This document shows, in pieces, positions 8,701 to 17,499 of a stretch of DNA of 62,583 nucleotides (the stretch's first letter is position 1; every line of letters begins with the position of its first letter). Source of the DNA: an uncultured Lachnospiraceae bacterium (GTDB lineage: Bacteria; Bacillota; Clostridia; Lachnospirales; Lachnospiraceae); NCBI GenBank assembly GCA_934432885.1, contig CAKRYY010000013.1, forward strand, positions 1 through 62,583. The letters are read 5' to 3'. The position numbers and the translations under genes were made by a program. The notes beneath the pieces are model-generated. The model had not been told where the DNA came from, did no database searches, and worked only from the letters and a program-made list of their open reading frames with translations.

Positions 8701-10999
8701 TTCGATAATTATTCTTGCTGAGGGCATAATGAATCTGCATCTTTTCCATATCCTGCCTCAGCTCTGTAAGCTCTGTTTGCATATCGGAGGCCGCTTCTTC
8801 TGTTGCGCCCGGCAGATCCCTTTCAATTTCCTCCACTCTTTTTTTGCATATCGCATAATAGTCTTTGCAGTCACTCGCAACCATCACATCGTTGGGTTTA
8901 AGTTTAAGCGCTGTTTTTCCATTCTGCAAGCTTGTAAGCAGTCTGTCCATGAAAGCAGGATGTGCCTCTGTCACATCAATATGCTGAAGCCCTCTATAGG
9001 ACTCCTTGATGCTGTCTGTGCTAAAATAACGGTTGTATGCTGCATCCTGAGAGGCTATCGCCTTCTCCATTCCATCTCTTGTAAAAGCAAGCATCTGTGC
9101 TGCAGTGAGCGCCTGCCCCTCGGCTACGCCAAACATCCTGCGCATCTTTCCCTGCTCTGCTACTGTATAGCATGCCTCGCTTAAGGTGCTCTGCGTATAG
9201 GCTCTCATCATGCAAAGTGACCTTGCCTTAACCGCATAAGACTGTACAACGCTGCATTTTAAAGCAAAAAGCTCCTTTTTGTCACCACAAAAAACCTCTT
9301 TAATGGAACGTCCCTGCTCGTCATCCGGATCCACGCATTTTGCTGTGTCTACCGCCTGCATGCCGGAAATATAGAGATCCTGCAGTTCCTCATTTCTTTC
9401 CATAAGCTCTTCATCGGTACAGTTTTCAAGCTCCTTTGTATCAAAGTCCCTCATCCGCGTAAGATAAGGAAGCACGATAGGCTTCACTGCCCTGCCAAGC
9501 TCCTGCTTTGCCGCATCCGCGTCTGCCCCGCCAGCTGCTATTCTTTGACTGCAGGCTTTACGGACTTCGAGCGCACGCAGAACTGCCTCATTGTGCATCT
9601 CCTGTCCGGGCTCCATAAACATCATAAATCTGCCCGCTTCTCCGCTGATAAGCTCCTGCGCTCTTTCTCCAAAAAGATGCTCTGCAAGACTTTCAAAAAT
9701 CGCTTTTTTCTCACGATAACGGTCAGCATAATCGCCCGCCTCGATTTCTGCTGTTCTGCCTGCCTGTGCAAATTCCTCCGGCAGATAGTCCTTCAGCATC
9801 CGGATTTCTGTCTTCGTAAGCGCTTTTCCAAGCAGCACGTGCTTGATTCCTGCCTGAATGTATAGAGCGCGGTTACGGGAAAGACGCATCTTATTTGACT
9901 GTTCATCCAAGGATTTCTGCAGGCGCATCTCTACCTTTTTGGAAGATACCCTCTGCTTGTCAAACTGAATCTTTAAAATATTCTGAGAGTTCTCATAGTA
10001 TTTTCCATTCAGCTCCATCAGGTTAAAAAGCTCATGATACATCTGGTCAAGAAGCTCTTTATGCTGTGCATACTCCTCTGGATGGTTCTCTAAGAGCGAT
10101 TTCGCTTTTCGAAGTTCCTCATATTGATACTCATGGCTTAAGCTCTGCGTCTCAATAAAGTTATATTCTTCATCCTGGCTCATTTCCTCCCGGAAACTCT
10201 CCATTCCAGCATGGGTTACAGGGGCCTCTTCCTCAAGGAGCTGCTGTGCCACTGTCTCATCCATGCTTGCGGCTGACTCTGCGATTCTCGTCCGCTGTGC
10301 TATATTCTGCTCCAGCGCCTGCTGCTTCTGTTCTGCCGTCAAATTTTCCAGAAACATATCCGTGCCGGTTTCCTGCTCGTTATAGCTGTAGCCAAGTGCG
10401 CCAAGCGCCGACCTGAACGCCTGCTCCGCCTGTACATACATATTCTGCATAAGCGGGAGACGAAGCGTCTGCTCTCTGGACGTAAGGAAATTTGCCGCTC
10501 CGCCCTGTTCAAACAGTCTGATATGGTCTCTCCATGCGTCCAGCTTTTCCCTGACCTCTGCAAAATGCTCCAGCACATAGCGGGGAGACAGCATATCCGC
10601 ACGGATGGTTTCCTCAAAGATTGCCGCTGCCTTCTGGTCAATACAGCGTTTCTGCTGTATGTCCGCCGCACGCTGTGCAAAATCCTGCCTATCCTCGCGC
10701 TCTTTTTTACGGTTCTTTTCCAGAAGCTTTGTCTGTTCTTTGAACTGGTTCTTTTCCCTTCTTCTGCGCTTGGATTCCTTCTCATCTACCTGCTGCTGCG
10801 GCATATCCGCAACGATAGGCTGTGCGGGTGCGGGCGCCGCCGCTCCGCCTCCCATCTGCTGCTGCATAAGCTTTGCAGCATCTATCTGCAATTTACTGAG
10901 ATATTCTTCTACATTCTGCTCCTGCTGCAGGCTTTCCTGTTCAAACCGCAGTTTCTCCTCCTGCGTCATATTCTGTCTAAGCTGAAACATATTATCCAT
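5798..10999 (-). CDS. Giant protein with C-terminal PI3/4-kinase-like domain; candidate CIS effector
   Basis: A 1733-residue, Gln/Glu/Lys-rich and largely helical protein without signal peptide or membrane segments. Its first 130 residues are strongly charged, with an Ala/Pro linker near 55-65. Near the C-terminus there is a kinase-like layout: a beta-rich lobe with VFRV....EFFFK placing a lysine at about 1357, a catalytic-loop-like MDRHTGNFF with D1573, H1575 and N1578, and a metal-loop-like TGIDNDFAFG with D1601/D1603. The DRHxxN plus following D is the pattern of PI3/PI4 kinases and related atypical kinases rather than Ser/Thr kinases. Good RBS (AGGAGGG) before ATG. Position beside the ART gene and the ATPases suggests cargo or a regulator. 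Substrate is unknown; an alternative is a structural scaffold with a vestigial kinase fold. Confidence 0.6.
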   Translation of the reverse strand: MDNMFQLRQNMTQEEKLRFEQESLQQEQNVEEYLSKLQIDAAKLMQQQMGGGAAAPAPAQPIVADMPQQQVDEKESKRRRREKNQFKEQTKLLEKNRKKEREDRQDFAQRAADIQQKRCIDQKAAAIFEETIRADMLSPRYVLEHFAEVREKLDAWRDHIRLFEQGGAANFLTSREQTLRLPLMQNMYVQAEQAFRSALGALGYSYNEQETGTDMFLENLTAEQKQQALEQNIAQRTRIAESAASMDETVAQQLLEEEAPVTHAGMESFREEMSQDEEYNFIETQSLSHEYQYEELRKAKSLLENHPEEYAQHKELLDQMYHELFNLMELNGKYYENSQNILKIQFDKQRVSSKKVEMRLQKSLDEQSNKMRLSRNRALYIQAGIKHVLLGKALTKTEIRMLKDYLPEEFAQAGRTAEIEAGDYADRYREKKAIFESLAEHLFGERAQELISGEAGRFMMFMEPGQEMHNEAVLRALEVRKACSQRIAAGGADADAAKQELGRAVKPIVLPYLTRMRDFDTKELENCTDEELMERNEELQDLYISGMQAVDTAKCVDPDDEQGRSIKEVFCGDKKELFALKCSVVQSYAVKARSLCMMRAYTQSTLSEACYTVAEQGKMRRMFGVAEGQALTAAQMLAFTRDGMEKAIASQDAAYNRYFSTDSIKESYRGLQHIDVTEAHPAFMDRLLTSLQNGKTALKLKPNDVMVASDCKDYYAICKKRVEEIERDLPGATEEAASDMQTELTELRQDMEKMQIHYALSKNNYRRTGDSEPVFREPIFRSYTSINGLPSFRNMSDEEFRRMCVQLSAGALQEDKQEPARLEAYYAENMQGFQTYKQHMSEHYEMLEERFHHKVPSTEYVLEHQEELKALFANIQLDNNIVERMRDMFDLTKPEDLRLFHLVEWYNALGSYVTGIGIAATAGMESYQEALKVTKHPLSEVKESFAYLNEPKEQIKEGPQTEAEAEKTATIEKFRQFGADTAHILTADDATKIEYLRRANELREYIRQHSDDRTLNMRQFKGWYEMAEKKLPYLAKDMFHHFSQQGAQPAGEDAFPALAQQLSTLQLTEEMFTDEYITFHIEELLASFKAMDDYRRLVEENPGLEDNIPAGQRIAWAKNRGIYERYRDYVTQFARDRYVDITNGAYLTEETHQEEAKELEQNLQKEKEGMQDLLGGFANYSQKIKTIADSLAGIKKVDADLKTKILKPLQEAGEWMKDLTVYLNKPLLLSQEDYFDATIMTLMSMFGYIEKDLRLAMEPFAGNEEAIGNALCEAWVGQMKEMTGAFAGFKERVPGYAQELRGRILQSGEEIPLTIRDIVISAQELKTFRINGQQINEGVGASDVFRVKEGEKEFFFKGEETVRPFSENMEELLPLLGNEELANILMRAVRGIERYPDVELSMSMLEQFGQMLSFLTQGDYMEVQLNEINGFCGKDAQGNPIDIRNYLGTEEAKARLVAFAKEISKRHTARMVFTSEELNVDMGTNMTARNFASEQLAELLGLKGMIVRNRSAVIVEQDGTKKKGFIMDQAKGIAGVQLKELASELRYTIHVTPEAQKMLLNLQILDNISGQMDRHTGNFFVQYDRDDAARTLTIKDVTGIDNDFAFGKSKRIGTSNTASIMKTVQVENAEGVRINELQFALPIMDKKMYESLMSVSPELLATNLEGIIEPQYMDSLKERYETVRQKIREAKMKADSEGRDFFHEREGWGEETERLLAHRPTSRSYIQDMDADR

Positions 11000-11011
11000 A
11001 CTGATACCCTC

Positions 11012-11902
11012 CTATATATTATTTATCTCTCCATTTATGTAACGTTCTACCCTCAGTTCATACTGAGCAAGGTAGGACAAATCCAGTGTGCTCTGCTGCC
11101 GTTTCCTGACAAATGTAATCCCCATTTTCTCCAAAAGCCGAAGAAGCGTTTCACTGATCACTGCAAAGCTGCATATTGTTTCCGGCGGATATGCCAGACT
11201 TCCCTTCTGTATCGCAAACCGTATCATCTCAACCGGCGCTGCAATATTGGAAGAAAGATTTAACAGATACGGTATTGTGACTGCCTTATCACCATCCTTT
11301 TTTACCAGCAGAAGCCCTGCCGGTTTTCCATTCTCCATCGTTACGGCGCAGCAGTCTGCAAGATAATCCTTTTTTTTCAGAGGCATTTCCACCAGATCGT
11401 CGCCCCGTGCTTCTACCTCCCTGTAGAATGGCCACAGGCTTTCCTCCGTACATCCGGAAAGCGCCCTTACGCTTCCATATCCGCCCTTCAGATGTTTTAA
11501 TCCCGCAAGTTCTCCCAGCGTGCAGGAAAAACTGCCAACCATTTCCTCCTTATTTGAAAATGGATAGCCACGAAGAAGCCTCTCCAGCTTCGGATACTGT
11601 CCCGGAATATATTTGACCTGGAATTTCTGCTCCTGCCTGTGATAAGCCTGAAATAAAAGCTCTGTCAGAAACCGTGCGCCTCTGCCTGCTCCGCGGAACT
11701 CCTCTGCAATATACAGATACTGCAGCGTCAGAGTTCCCGCTTCACTGCTCATAACAGCCACTCCATAAGGCGTATCAAAATCAGATGCCCCGACGAACTG
11801 CATATTTGCTTCTTCCTTCGGACTCTCAAGCAGCCACTTTGGTATCATGTGTGAGTATGCACGCAGTTGACTTTTATCCCGCAGCAGAATATATTCTTCC
11901 AT
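11012..11902 (-). CDS. GNAT-family N-acetyltransferase
   Basis: A 296-residue protein. The stretch YIAEEFRGAGRGARFL matches GNAT motif A, the acetyl-CoA pyrophosphate loop (R/QxxGxG/A), at about residues 64-79. The C-terminal half looks like a second, more diverged GNAT-like domain. I chose the ATG at 11902 because GGGGAGAAAAG precedes it; an upstream in-frame start at 11941 would overlap the previous gene and has no RBS. It lies between the cNMP-binding protein and the 1733-aa candidate effector. The substrate cannot be read from sequence; it might modify or protect against a neighbour, which is speculation. Confidence 0.7.
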   Translation of the reverse strand: MEEYILLRDKSQLRAYSHMIPKWLLESPKEEANMQFVGASDFDTPYGVAVMSSEAGTLTLQYLYIAEEFRGAGRGARFLTELLFQAYHRQEQKFQVKYIPGQYPKLERLLRGYPFSNKEEMVGSFSCTLGELAGLKHLKGGYGSVRALSGCTEESLWPFYREVEARGDDLVEMPLKKKDYLADCCAVTMENGKPAGLLLVKKDGDKAVTIPYLLNLSSNIAAPVEMIRFAIQKGSLAYPPETICSFAVISETLLRLLEKMGITFVRKRQQSTLDLSYLAQYELRVERYINGEINNI

Positions 11903-11925
11903 CTTTTCTCCCCTTTCTATTGTCG

Positions 11926-13668
11926 TTATTCGATACTCCAAAGGCTCTGAAGCTTATGCTTTTGCTCATTTTCCTTTTCCAGAAGCGCCCGCCACGCACC
12001 CGGCACTCTCTGCAGGATACCTGCAAGCTGCTTTTTATCAAGCGAAATCAGTCTCGCCTGAGAATCAATTACCGAAAGCGTCGTCTTTGCTCTCCTGTCT
12101 GACAAAATAGCTTCTACTCCAATCAATTCTCCTGCTCCTACTACCCGCAGGCTCCTTACCATACCGTCCAGCGCCGTCATGCTTTCCTCCAGATTTCCAC
12201 TTCCTACGATATAAACTCTGGATAGAAACTCTCCCTCTGAAATCACGACATCCCCTGATTGTAAGATATGCAGCCTGCACTCCTCTGCAAGCGCCATCAT
12301 ATCTCCTGCGGAAACGCCCTCAAATAGTCCTGAATCTCTCAGGTACAAAGCAATCTGTGCCATTTGCAGCTTAAAAAGCTTCTCTCTGTCGGTATCGTCT
12401 GCACCGATATAAGTGGTCTTATCAAACTTCCTGCGCTGGGGCTCAAAAAATGCCTTCAGGCTTTCCGCGAACTGCTCATGCAGATGCTCCAGCACAAATT
12501 CCAGCTCTCCTGTATTCGATACATAATGCAGGGCTATCTTATCCTCAAAGATATGATAGGTAATACAGTTGCGGATGCCAATATCCTCACAGCTTTCATC
12601 CTGCGTCTCTCCTGCTGCCGTGTAATACATCTGGTTGTTATTTTCAAACCGGATAAAATGATGAATCAGTCCAATGGTATTCAGCAGCTGTTCATCAAAT
12701 GCCTGTTCAAGCTGGGGAATGGTACATTCCGCATAGCCTGCTGAGACAGAAAGCTGCTTTGCCATTTCAAAAACCGCTTCATCCAGATTCTCTTTTATCT
12801 GCGTCTTTACCGGCCAGAGCCGCAGCCTTGTATCATCATGAAAGACTGCCATTACCGACGGCTCAGTCTGTGCCGGGTCGGAAAGCAGCTCCTCCCACGC
12901 TGTCAGAAAGACCGTCTCTATAGACACATTCATCCTTTTGCAGTATTGAAGCAGTTCCTTTACCAGATCCGGCAAAAGCTCACGATAGAGAGAGGTCCTT
13001 GCATTGTAGTAGCGTCCCTCAACCTTGCGGCTGCGCACGCCGGGCAGCTCAAGTCCCTTTCCAAGCGGCGAAAGGAGCTGTTTCCAGTAAGCTATGCTCT
13101 CCTTTGCCTGCTCATCGTCCTCTTTCATGATTTCCTGTACGTCGATGCCCGCGAGCTGCACGGGTGAGGTCTCAAAACCGTTAAAAATCGAATGAATCAT
13201 CCCGCGAAGACCAACACTCCACTCTACATGCGGATAAACGGAGAGGATAACTGCAAGCTCATTCTCCGAAAAAAGGAAGCCCTGAAGCCGCAGCACCGGG
13301 TCTGTCTCAATGTGGAATTCCCTTCGAAGCTCCGCTGTCAGTGCACTCAGCATCTTATCCCGCTGCCGGTCTATGGAAAGATGGGAAATATCATATACCG
13401 GGAAGGTCTGCTCCCGCTGCCGCAGCAGCACCCGCACCGGTTCATCCTCCTTCTGATACCAGTACACTGTACGGGAGACGGGCGTCTGTTTCTGGAACGC
13501 CGCATACTGCCACATGATTTTTTTGGTATCAATCTGTTTTCCCCTTACCTTCCAGATAACGGTTTTATATTTCGTCTTACGGCCCTGCTTAATATCCTCT
13601 AAAAGCGTTTTTTCTTTTTCATTGATTCCCGCAATCGCTTCTATGTTTTTTTCCATGTTCTGTTCCAT
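11926..13668 (-). CDS. Degenerate condensation-domain protein with C-terminal cyclic-nucleotide-binding domain
   Basis: A 580-residue protein. Residues about 65-415 resemble an NRPS condensation (acyltransferase) fold, but the catalytic HHxxxDG motif reads HVEWSVG at 147-153, so the second His and the Asp are missing and transfer activity is unlikely. Residues 440-560 form a CRP/PKA-like nucleotide-binding domain: LFEGVSAGD, ISEGEFLSRVYIV, then the phosphate-binding cassette region GELIGVEAILSDRRAKTT, which keeps Gly-Glu and an Arg. No DNA-binding helix-turn-helix follows, so it is not a CRP regulator. RBS GGAGG is 7 bases before ATG. It sits next to an AAA+ ATPase of the injection system; a nucleotide-sensing assembly or firing factor is my inference. 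Confidence 0.7.
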   Translation of the reverse strand: MEQNMEKNIEAIAGINEKEKTLLEDIKQGRKTKYKTVIWKVRGKQIDTKKIMWQYAAFQKQTPVSRTVYWYQKEDEPVRVLLRQREQTFPVYDISHLSIDRQRDKMLSALTAELRREFHIETDPVLRLQGFLFSENELAVILSVYPHVEWSVGLRGMIHSIFNGFETSPVQLAGIDVQEIMKEDDEQAKESIAYWKQLLSPLGKGLELPGVRSRKVEGRYYNARTSLYRELLPDLVKELLQYCKRMNVSIETVFLTAWEELLSDPAQTEPSVMAVFHDDTRLRLWPVKTQIKENLDEAVFEMAKQLSVSAGYAECTIPQLEQAFDEQLLNTIGLIHHFIRFENNNQMYYTAAGETQDESCEDIGIRNCITYHIFEDKIALHYVSNTGELEFVLEHLHEQFAESLKAFFEPQRRKFDKTTYIGADDTDREKLFKLQMAQIALYLRDSGLFEGVSAGDMMALAEECRLHILQSGDVVISEGEFLSRVYIVGSGNLEESMTALDGMVRSLRVVGAGELIGVEAILSDRRAKTTLSVIDSQARLISLDKKQLAGILQRVPGAWRALLEKENEQKHKLQSLWSIE

Positions 13669-13670
13669 GC

Positions 13671-16004
13671 CTAATCCTCCTCGGGATCACCAAGTCCGAC
13701 CATATACGCATAAGGTTCAAAATCAGCTCTGGTAAATACCTTTCCTGTCTTTACGAACTCATATTTAATCGCCATCAGATAATGCTTCATGCCGACCTCT
13801 TTTCCATCGCCGTCCGCAGCGGCAAGAAATGCTGCATTCAAAATACAGTTCTTGATATTACCGCCGACGAACTCAAACCGTTCTGCAAGGAAACGGATGT
13901 CTACATCATCTGCAAGCGGTGTTCCCTTCGGAATCGTTGTCCGCCAGAGCATCTCTCTGGTATCCGGATCCGGGAACTGGAATTCTACGATATATTTCAT
14001 ACGTCTGAAGAATGCCGGGTCAATATTATGCTTGTAGTTGGTTGCAAGCACGGAAACACCATCGTAAGCCTCTACTTCCTGCAAAAGCAGCGCCGTCTTA
14101 TTGTTATTGGACGCCTGATTGGAGCCGCCATCATCTGAGCGCTTCGCAAACAGGGTATCGCATTCATCAAAGAACAGAACGACATTACACTTCTTTGCTT
14201 CCCTGAAAATCATGGAAATGGATTTTTCCGTCTCACCAACGTACTTATCAATAACCTTGGATAAATCAACCCTGTACAGCTCCAGATTCAATTCGTGAGC
14301 GATTACCTGCGCACACATGGACTTACCAGTACCGGGTGCACCGAAGAGCAGCACCGAAAGTCCTCTGCCGTAAGGGTATTTCTTGGTATAATTCCAGTTG
14401 TCATAGACCTGCTTACGGAAATTCATCTGGTCAATGGCATGCTCAAGCGTCTCCCTCTGGCTGTCATTCATGACAATATCCTCAAATCCGAAGTTTGCCT
14501 TTACCTTGGTCGCCTTCTGCGTCAGCTCCGAGCTCATCTGGTTATAGCAGCCCTCAAAGAGCTTTGCTCTGGAAATCAGCACCTCATGGTTCATAATGGA
14601 AAAGCTTCTTGCCTGCTTTAATGCTGACTTAATCTTACCGGGTGTAAATAAGAACTTGGTAGCCATCTCAGGCAGTTCCACATCCTTATCCAGACCATAT
14701 TCCTTGGAGAAATACTTCCAGCAGTCCTCTCTTTCCTGATTGCCCGGAGTCGGAAGCTCCAGCTCGGTAAATTCCTGATCGGTTACGCTTTTCAGCGGAA
14801 GCTTTTCACGGCTCATCAAAAAGATAAGGATTTCATGCTCCTGCAGCTTCGAAACTGCCAAATCCATATAACCGATATATTTTTCTTTTTCATCCTCTCT
14901 GAAATCCAGCTCATTTAAGCAGCAGCAGGCATCTGTAAAAATACACTCCCTGCGCACTGCCCAAAGTGCCTTTTCCACAAAGGAGAAATCATATACGAAC
15001 AATTTTTTGCAGTTCAGGGTAATCGCACGGATTCCCTGCTTTTTGCAAAACTGCTTGATAAAGAATCTGCGTCCGCTTCCCTCATCGCCGTACCAGCTGA
15101 AAATCCGAACACCCTGCTCATAGGAAACCTCCATCGCTTCAAGCTGGGTCGTGTTTGCCATAATCGGGTCAAGCTCTTTGTCATCTGTAAGCATGTGAAA
15201 GAACCGCTGATAATTTTCATCCAGGCGCAGGGGATTCTGACCAAAAAGGTAATCTATGATTCGTTTATCCGGGGTCAGTACCGTAGAAAACGGCATATTT
15301 GAATTGACATGCAGATCCATAATCGGCTGCAAGCTTTCCAGACACACCGACATGTGACTGGACGCCATCGTAATGGAAAATTCTTTTCCAAAATACAGCT
15401 TCGCTGCTGATTCTACTGTAGGAGCCGTCAGAGACCCGTTTTCGTTTACAATCTGATAAACGGAAGCATAGCTGGTCTGTGTAGAAGAAAGAAGCGCAGC
15501 TGCCAGTGCAAACGTAGTAAAATGGTCAACCTTAAGCTTTTTGCAAAGCTGATAAAAGGGATAGTCATCCGCCTCTGTCAGTGCAATGCGTTCCTCTACA
15601 AAGGCAAGCATCTCTTCTACAGAAAGCGTCTCTTCAGAAGCGGGAAGCTTTGCTTCCTCATCTTCCGTCGGTGTATTGGAAGTGCTGAAGGCTCCAAGAA
15701 GCTCCATCAGCTCATCATCCATGCCATCTAACGCATCCTTTTCCACATCTTCCGTATCCGCTTCATTTTCGTCCTGTGCTGAAAACTGCATGACATGGTC
15801 GTTACACAGGTTATAGGCAATTTCAATATCCGGGTACATTACATTTTTGTACTGTCCCTGTCCTGCGGCATATTTCCCCATCAAATCTTCGATATAATCC
15901 GTCAGCCTCGTATTCACGCAGGCAAAGATATAATCCATATATTCTTCATAGCTGCCAAACGGCATTTTTCGCAGCTCTTCACGGAATCTGTTATTCATGC
16001 TCAT
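13671..16004 (-). CDS. CIS-associated AAA+ ATPase, copy 2
   Basis: A 777-residue protein. The C-terminal AAA+ domain carries Walker A GAPGTGKS at 555-562, Walker B VLFFDECD at 609-616, sensor-1 TN near 655 and FFRR near 665. As in the 725-aa ATPase, an earlier degenerate P-loop is visible (YGDEGSGRRFF, around residue 320), so both proteins share an N-terminal helical region, a dead ATPase-like domain and an active one. An acidic linker lies near residues 100-130. Such ATPases are constant partners of Afp/PVC-like systems. Its gene is separated from the preceding RsbW-like gene by 40 bases, and is followed 2 bases later by the cNMP-binding gene. Confidence 0.85.
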   Translation of the reverse strand: MSMNNRFREELRKMPFGSYEEYMDYIFACVNTRLTDYIEDLMGKYAAGQGQYKNVMYPDIEIAYNLCNDHVMQFSAQDENEADTEDVEKDALDGMDDELMELLGAFSTSNTPTEDEEAKLPASEETLSVEEMLAFVEERIALTEADDYPFYQLCKKLKVDHFTTFALAAALLSSTQTSYASVYQIVNENGSLTAPTVESAAKLYFGKEFSITMASSHMSVCLESLQPIMDLHVNSNMPFSTVLTPDKRIIDYLFGQNPLRLDENYQRFFHMLTDDKELDPIMANTTQLEAMEVSYEQGVRIFSWYGDEGSGRRFFIKQFCKKQGIRAITLNCKKLFVYDFSFVEKALWAVRRECIFTDACCCLNELDFREDEKEKYIGYMDLAVSKLQEHEILIFLMSREKLPLKSVTDQEFTELELPTPGNQEREDCWKYFSKEYGLDKDVELPEMATKFLFTPGKIKSALKQARSFSIMNHEVLISRAKLFEGCYNQMSSELTQKATKVKANFGFEDIVMNDSQRETLEHAIDQMNFRKQVYDNWNYTKKYPYGRGLSVLLFGAPGTGKSMCAQVIAHELNLELYRVDLSKVIDKYVGETEKSISMIFREAKKCNVVLFFDECDTLFAKRSDDGGSNQASNNNKTALLLQEVEAYDGVSVLATNYKHNIDPAFFRRMKYIVEFQFPDPDTREMLWRTTIPKGTPLADDVDIRFLAERFEFVGGNIKNCILNAAFLAAADGDGKEVGMKHYLMAIKYEFVKTGKVFTRADFEPYAYMVGLGDPEED

Positions 16005-16044
16005 CGTCTTTTTCCCCTATCAAATCCATACTGTGCGATTGTCG

Positions 16045-16464
16045 CTACCATGAAATCGTCATTGTCAGTCGATTCCAGCCGTCCCTGTATTCATACGCTA
16101 CACTGTCCATCATGTTTTTTACCATGAAAACGCCAAGTCCCCCGATTTCCCTCTCCTGTGCGGAAAGGGTCGTATCCGGGTCCTCCTTCGCCAGAGGATT
16201 ATACTGCTGCCCCTGATCCTGAAAGCACAGGGAAATGCTGCTGCCCTGTATTTCCTCATCAATCCTTGCAATTCCAGCCGCCTCTCCATAGGCATAGCTT
16301 GCAATATTGACAAAGATTTCCTCAGCGCAGATTGCCGTTACCGTCCGTTTCTCCGGCGGACAGCCCGCTTTTTCCATATCCGTCTCTATAATTTCCAGAA
16401 GCTCATCCAGCTTTTCTGTCTGTGCCTTCAGTTCTATTGTCTTTTTGATTGTAGCATCCTCCAT
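16045..16464 (-). CDS. RsbW/SpoIIAB-like anti-sigma-type serine kinase (HATPase)
   Basis: A 139-residue protein with the GHKL ATPase layout: AEEIFVNIASYAY near residues 47-59 (N box with Glu and Asn), CFQDQGQQYNP (N/D box with Asp-x-Gly) and the G box GGLGVFMVKNMMD. This matches the HATPase_c_2 family that phosphorylates STAS antagonists and binds sigma factors in partner switching. Together with the STAS protein and the PP2C phosphatase two and three genes upstream it completes a partner-switching trio. No sigma factor is encoded in the window, so the target is either elsewhere or not a sigma factor (for example an ATPase of the injection system). Confidence 0.8.
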   Translation of the reverse strand: MEDATIKKTIELKAQTEKLDELLEIIETDMEKAGCPPEKRTVTAICAEEIFVNIASYAYGEAAGIARIDEEIQGSSISLCFQDQGQQYNPLAKEDPDTTLSAQEREIGGLGVFMVKNMMDSVAYEYRDGWNRLTMTISW

Positions 16465-16466
16465 GT

Positions 16467-17129
16467 TTACTCCCCGCTATGTAATCTTCCATCCGCAAGA
16501 TACAGTCTTTGATATTCCATCCCCTCTATTGCTTCCCTGTCATGCGTTGCAATCAGGGTCGTAATTCCAAGCCCGTTAATCCGCTCAAGCAGCAGCATAA
16601 TCTCCCTTGCCTGCCTCGGGTCCAGATTGCCGGTGGGCTCATCCGCCAGAATACAATAGGGATTTCCGACAATCGCCCTTGCCACGCACACCTTCTGCTG
16701 CTCACCGCCGGATAATTCGGATACCGGTCTGTAAAACGCATCCTCCATACCAACTACCCGGAGCGCCATTGCAACCTGCGGACGAATGTCCCGTTCCTTC
16801 GCGCCCACTATGCGTTTTGCAATCGCCACATTCTCATAGACGGTCCGGTCTTTCATCAGCTTGAAATCCTGAAATACAAAGCCAATCCGCCTGCGGTAGG
16901 CTGGCACACTGCCCGCCTTTAGCCTGCCAATATCCTGTCCATTGACCAAAACAGTTCCATTATCTGCAATCAACTCACGCAGAAGGAGTCTGAGCAGTGT
17001 TGTCTTTCCCGAGCCGCTCTCACCCAGCAAAAAAGCCATCTGACCAGGCAGAATATGAAAGCTTACGTGAGAAAGCGCTGTTTCCTGCGTATCAGAAAAT
17101 GTCTTTGTAACATCCATAAACTGTATCAT
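16467..17129 (-). CDS. FtsE-like ABC transporter ATPase without partner permease
   Basis: A 220-residue ABC ATPase: Walker A GESGSGKT at 36-43, Q loop VFQDFKLM near 85-92, signature LSGGEQQ at 139-145, Walker B ILADEP at 160-165 and the switch His in ATHD near 195. The start MIQFMDVTKTF and ARAIVGNP are typical of FtsE and close LolD/MacB-type ATPases. FtsE normally works with the membrane protein FtsX, encoded next door, to activate cell-wall hydrolases. Here the neighbours are a STAS protein and an RsbW-like ATPase, and no FtsX-like gene is within the operon. It could partner with a permease elsewhere, or it could control wall opening for the injection system; the latter is speculation. The gap to the gene before is 23 bases. 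Confidence 0.8.
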   Translation of the reverse strand: MIQFMDVTKTFSDTQETALSHVSFHILPGQMAFLLGESGSGKTTLLRLLLRELIADNGTVLVNGQDIGRLKAGSVPAYRRRIGFVFQDFKLMKDRTVYENVAIAKRIVGAKERDIRPQVAMALRVVGMEDAFYRPVSELSGGEQQKVCVARAIVGNPYCILADEPTGNLDPRQAREIMLLLERINGLGITTLIATHDREAIEGMEYQRLYLADGRLHSGE

Positions 17130-17152
17130 CTGTGATTCTGAATACCTTCTTT

Positions 17153-17452
17153 TTATTCAATCTTTAAAATCTTGCTGAAGCCCGACATCTCCAGAATGTT
17201 CATAACTACATCTGACACATTTGTCAGTTTCATGCTGCCGCCCTTGGACGCTGCTGTCTTCTGTCCAATCAGAAGCGCACGCAGACCGGCGCTGGAAATA
17301 TAGGGAACGTTCAGAAAGTCCACTACGACATCCTTTTTCTTCTGGAACGCATTCAGAATTGCCTGCTGAAGCTGCGGACTGGTATTGGTATCAACCCTTC
17401 CATCCACTAAAAGTCTCATATAGCTCTCACAATCTGTCGCAATTACATTCAT
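17153..17452 (-). CDS. STAS-domain anti-sigma factor antagonist
   Basis: A 99-residue single STAS domain: GRVDTNTSPQL near 18-28, DVVVDFLNVPYISSAGLRALL at 41-61 and the C-terminal helix VVMNILEMSGFSKILKI. The serine pair S53/S54 before AGL is at the place of the SpoIIAA/RsbV serine that is phosphorylated by the partner kinase and dephosphorylated by a PP2C enzyme. Its genomic partners (the phosphatase upstream, the HATPase downstream) agree with that role. Strong RBS GAAGAGAGGAAAAAAG precedes the ATG. Confidence 0.88.
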   Translation of the reverse strand: MNVIATDCESYMRLLVDGRVDTNTSPQLQQAILNAFQKKKDVVVDFLNVPYISSAGLRALLIGQKTAASKGGSMKLTNVSDVVMNILEMSGFSKILKIE

Positions 17453-17499
17453 ACTTTTTTCCTCTCTTCTTTCATTATGGTATGTCGGGTAACAGTTTG

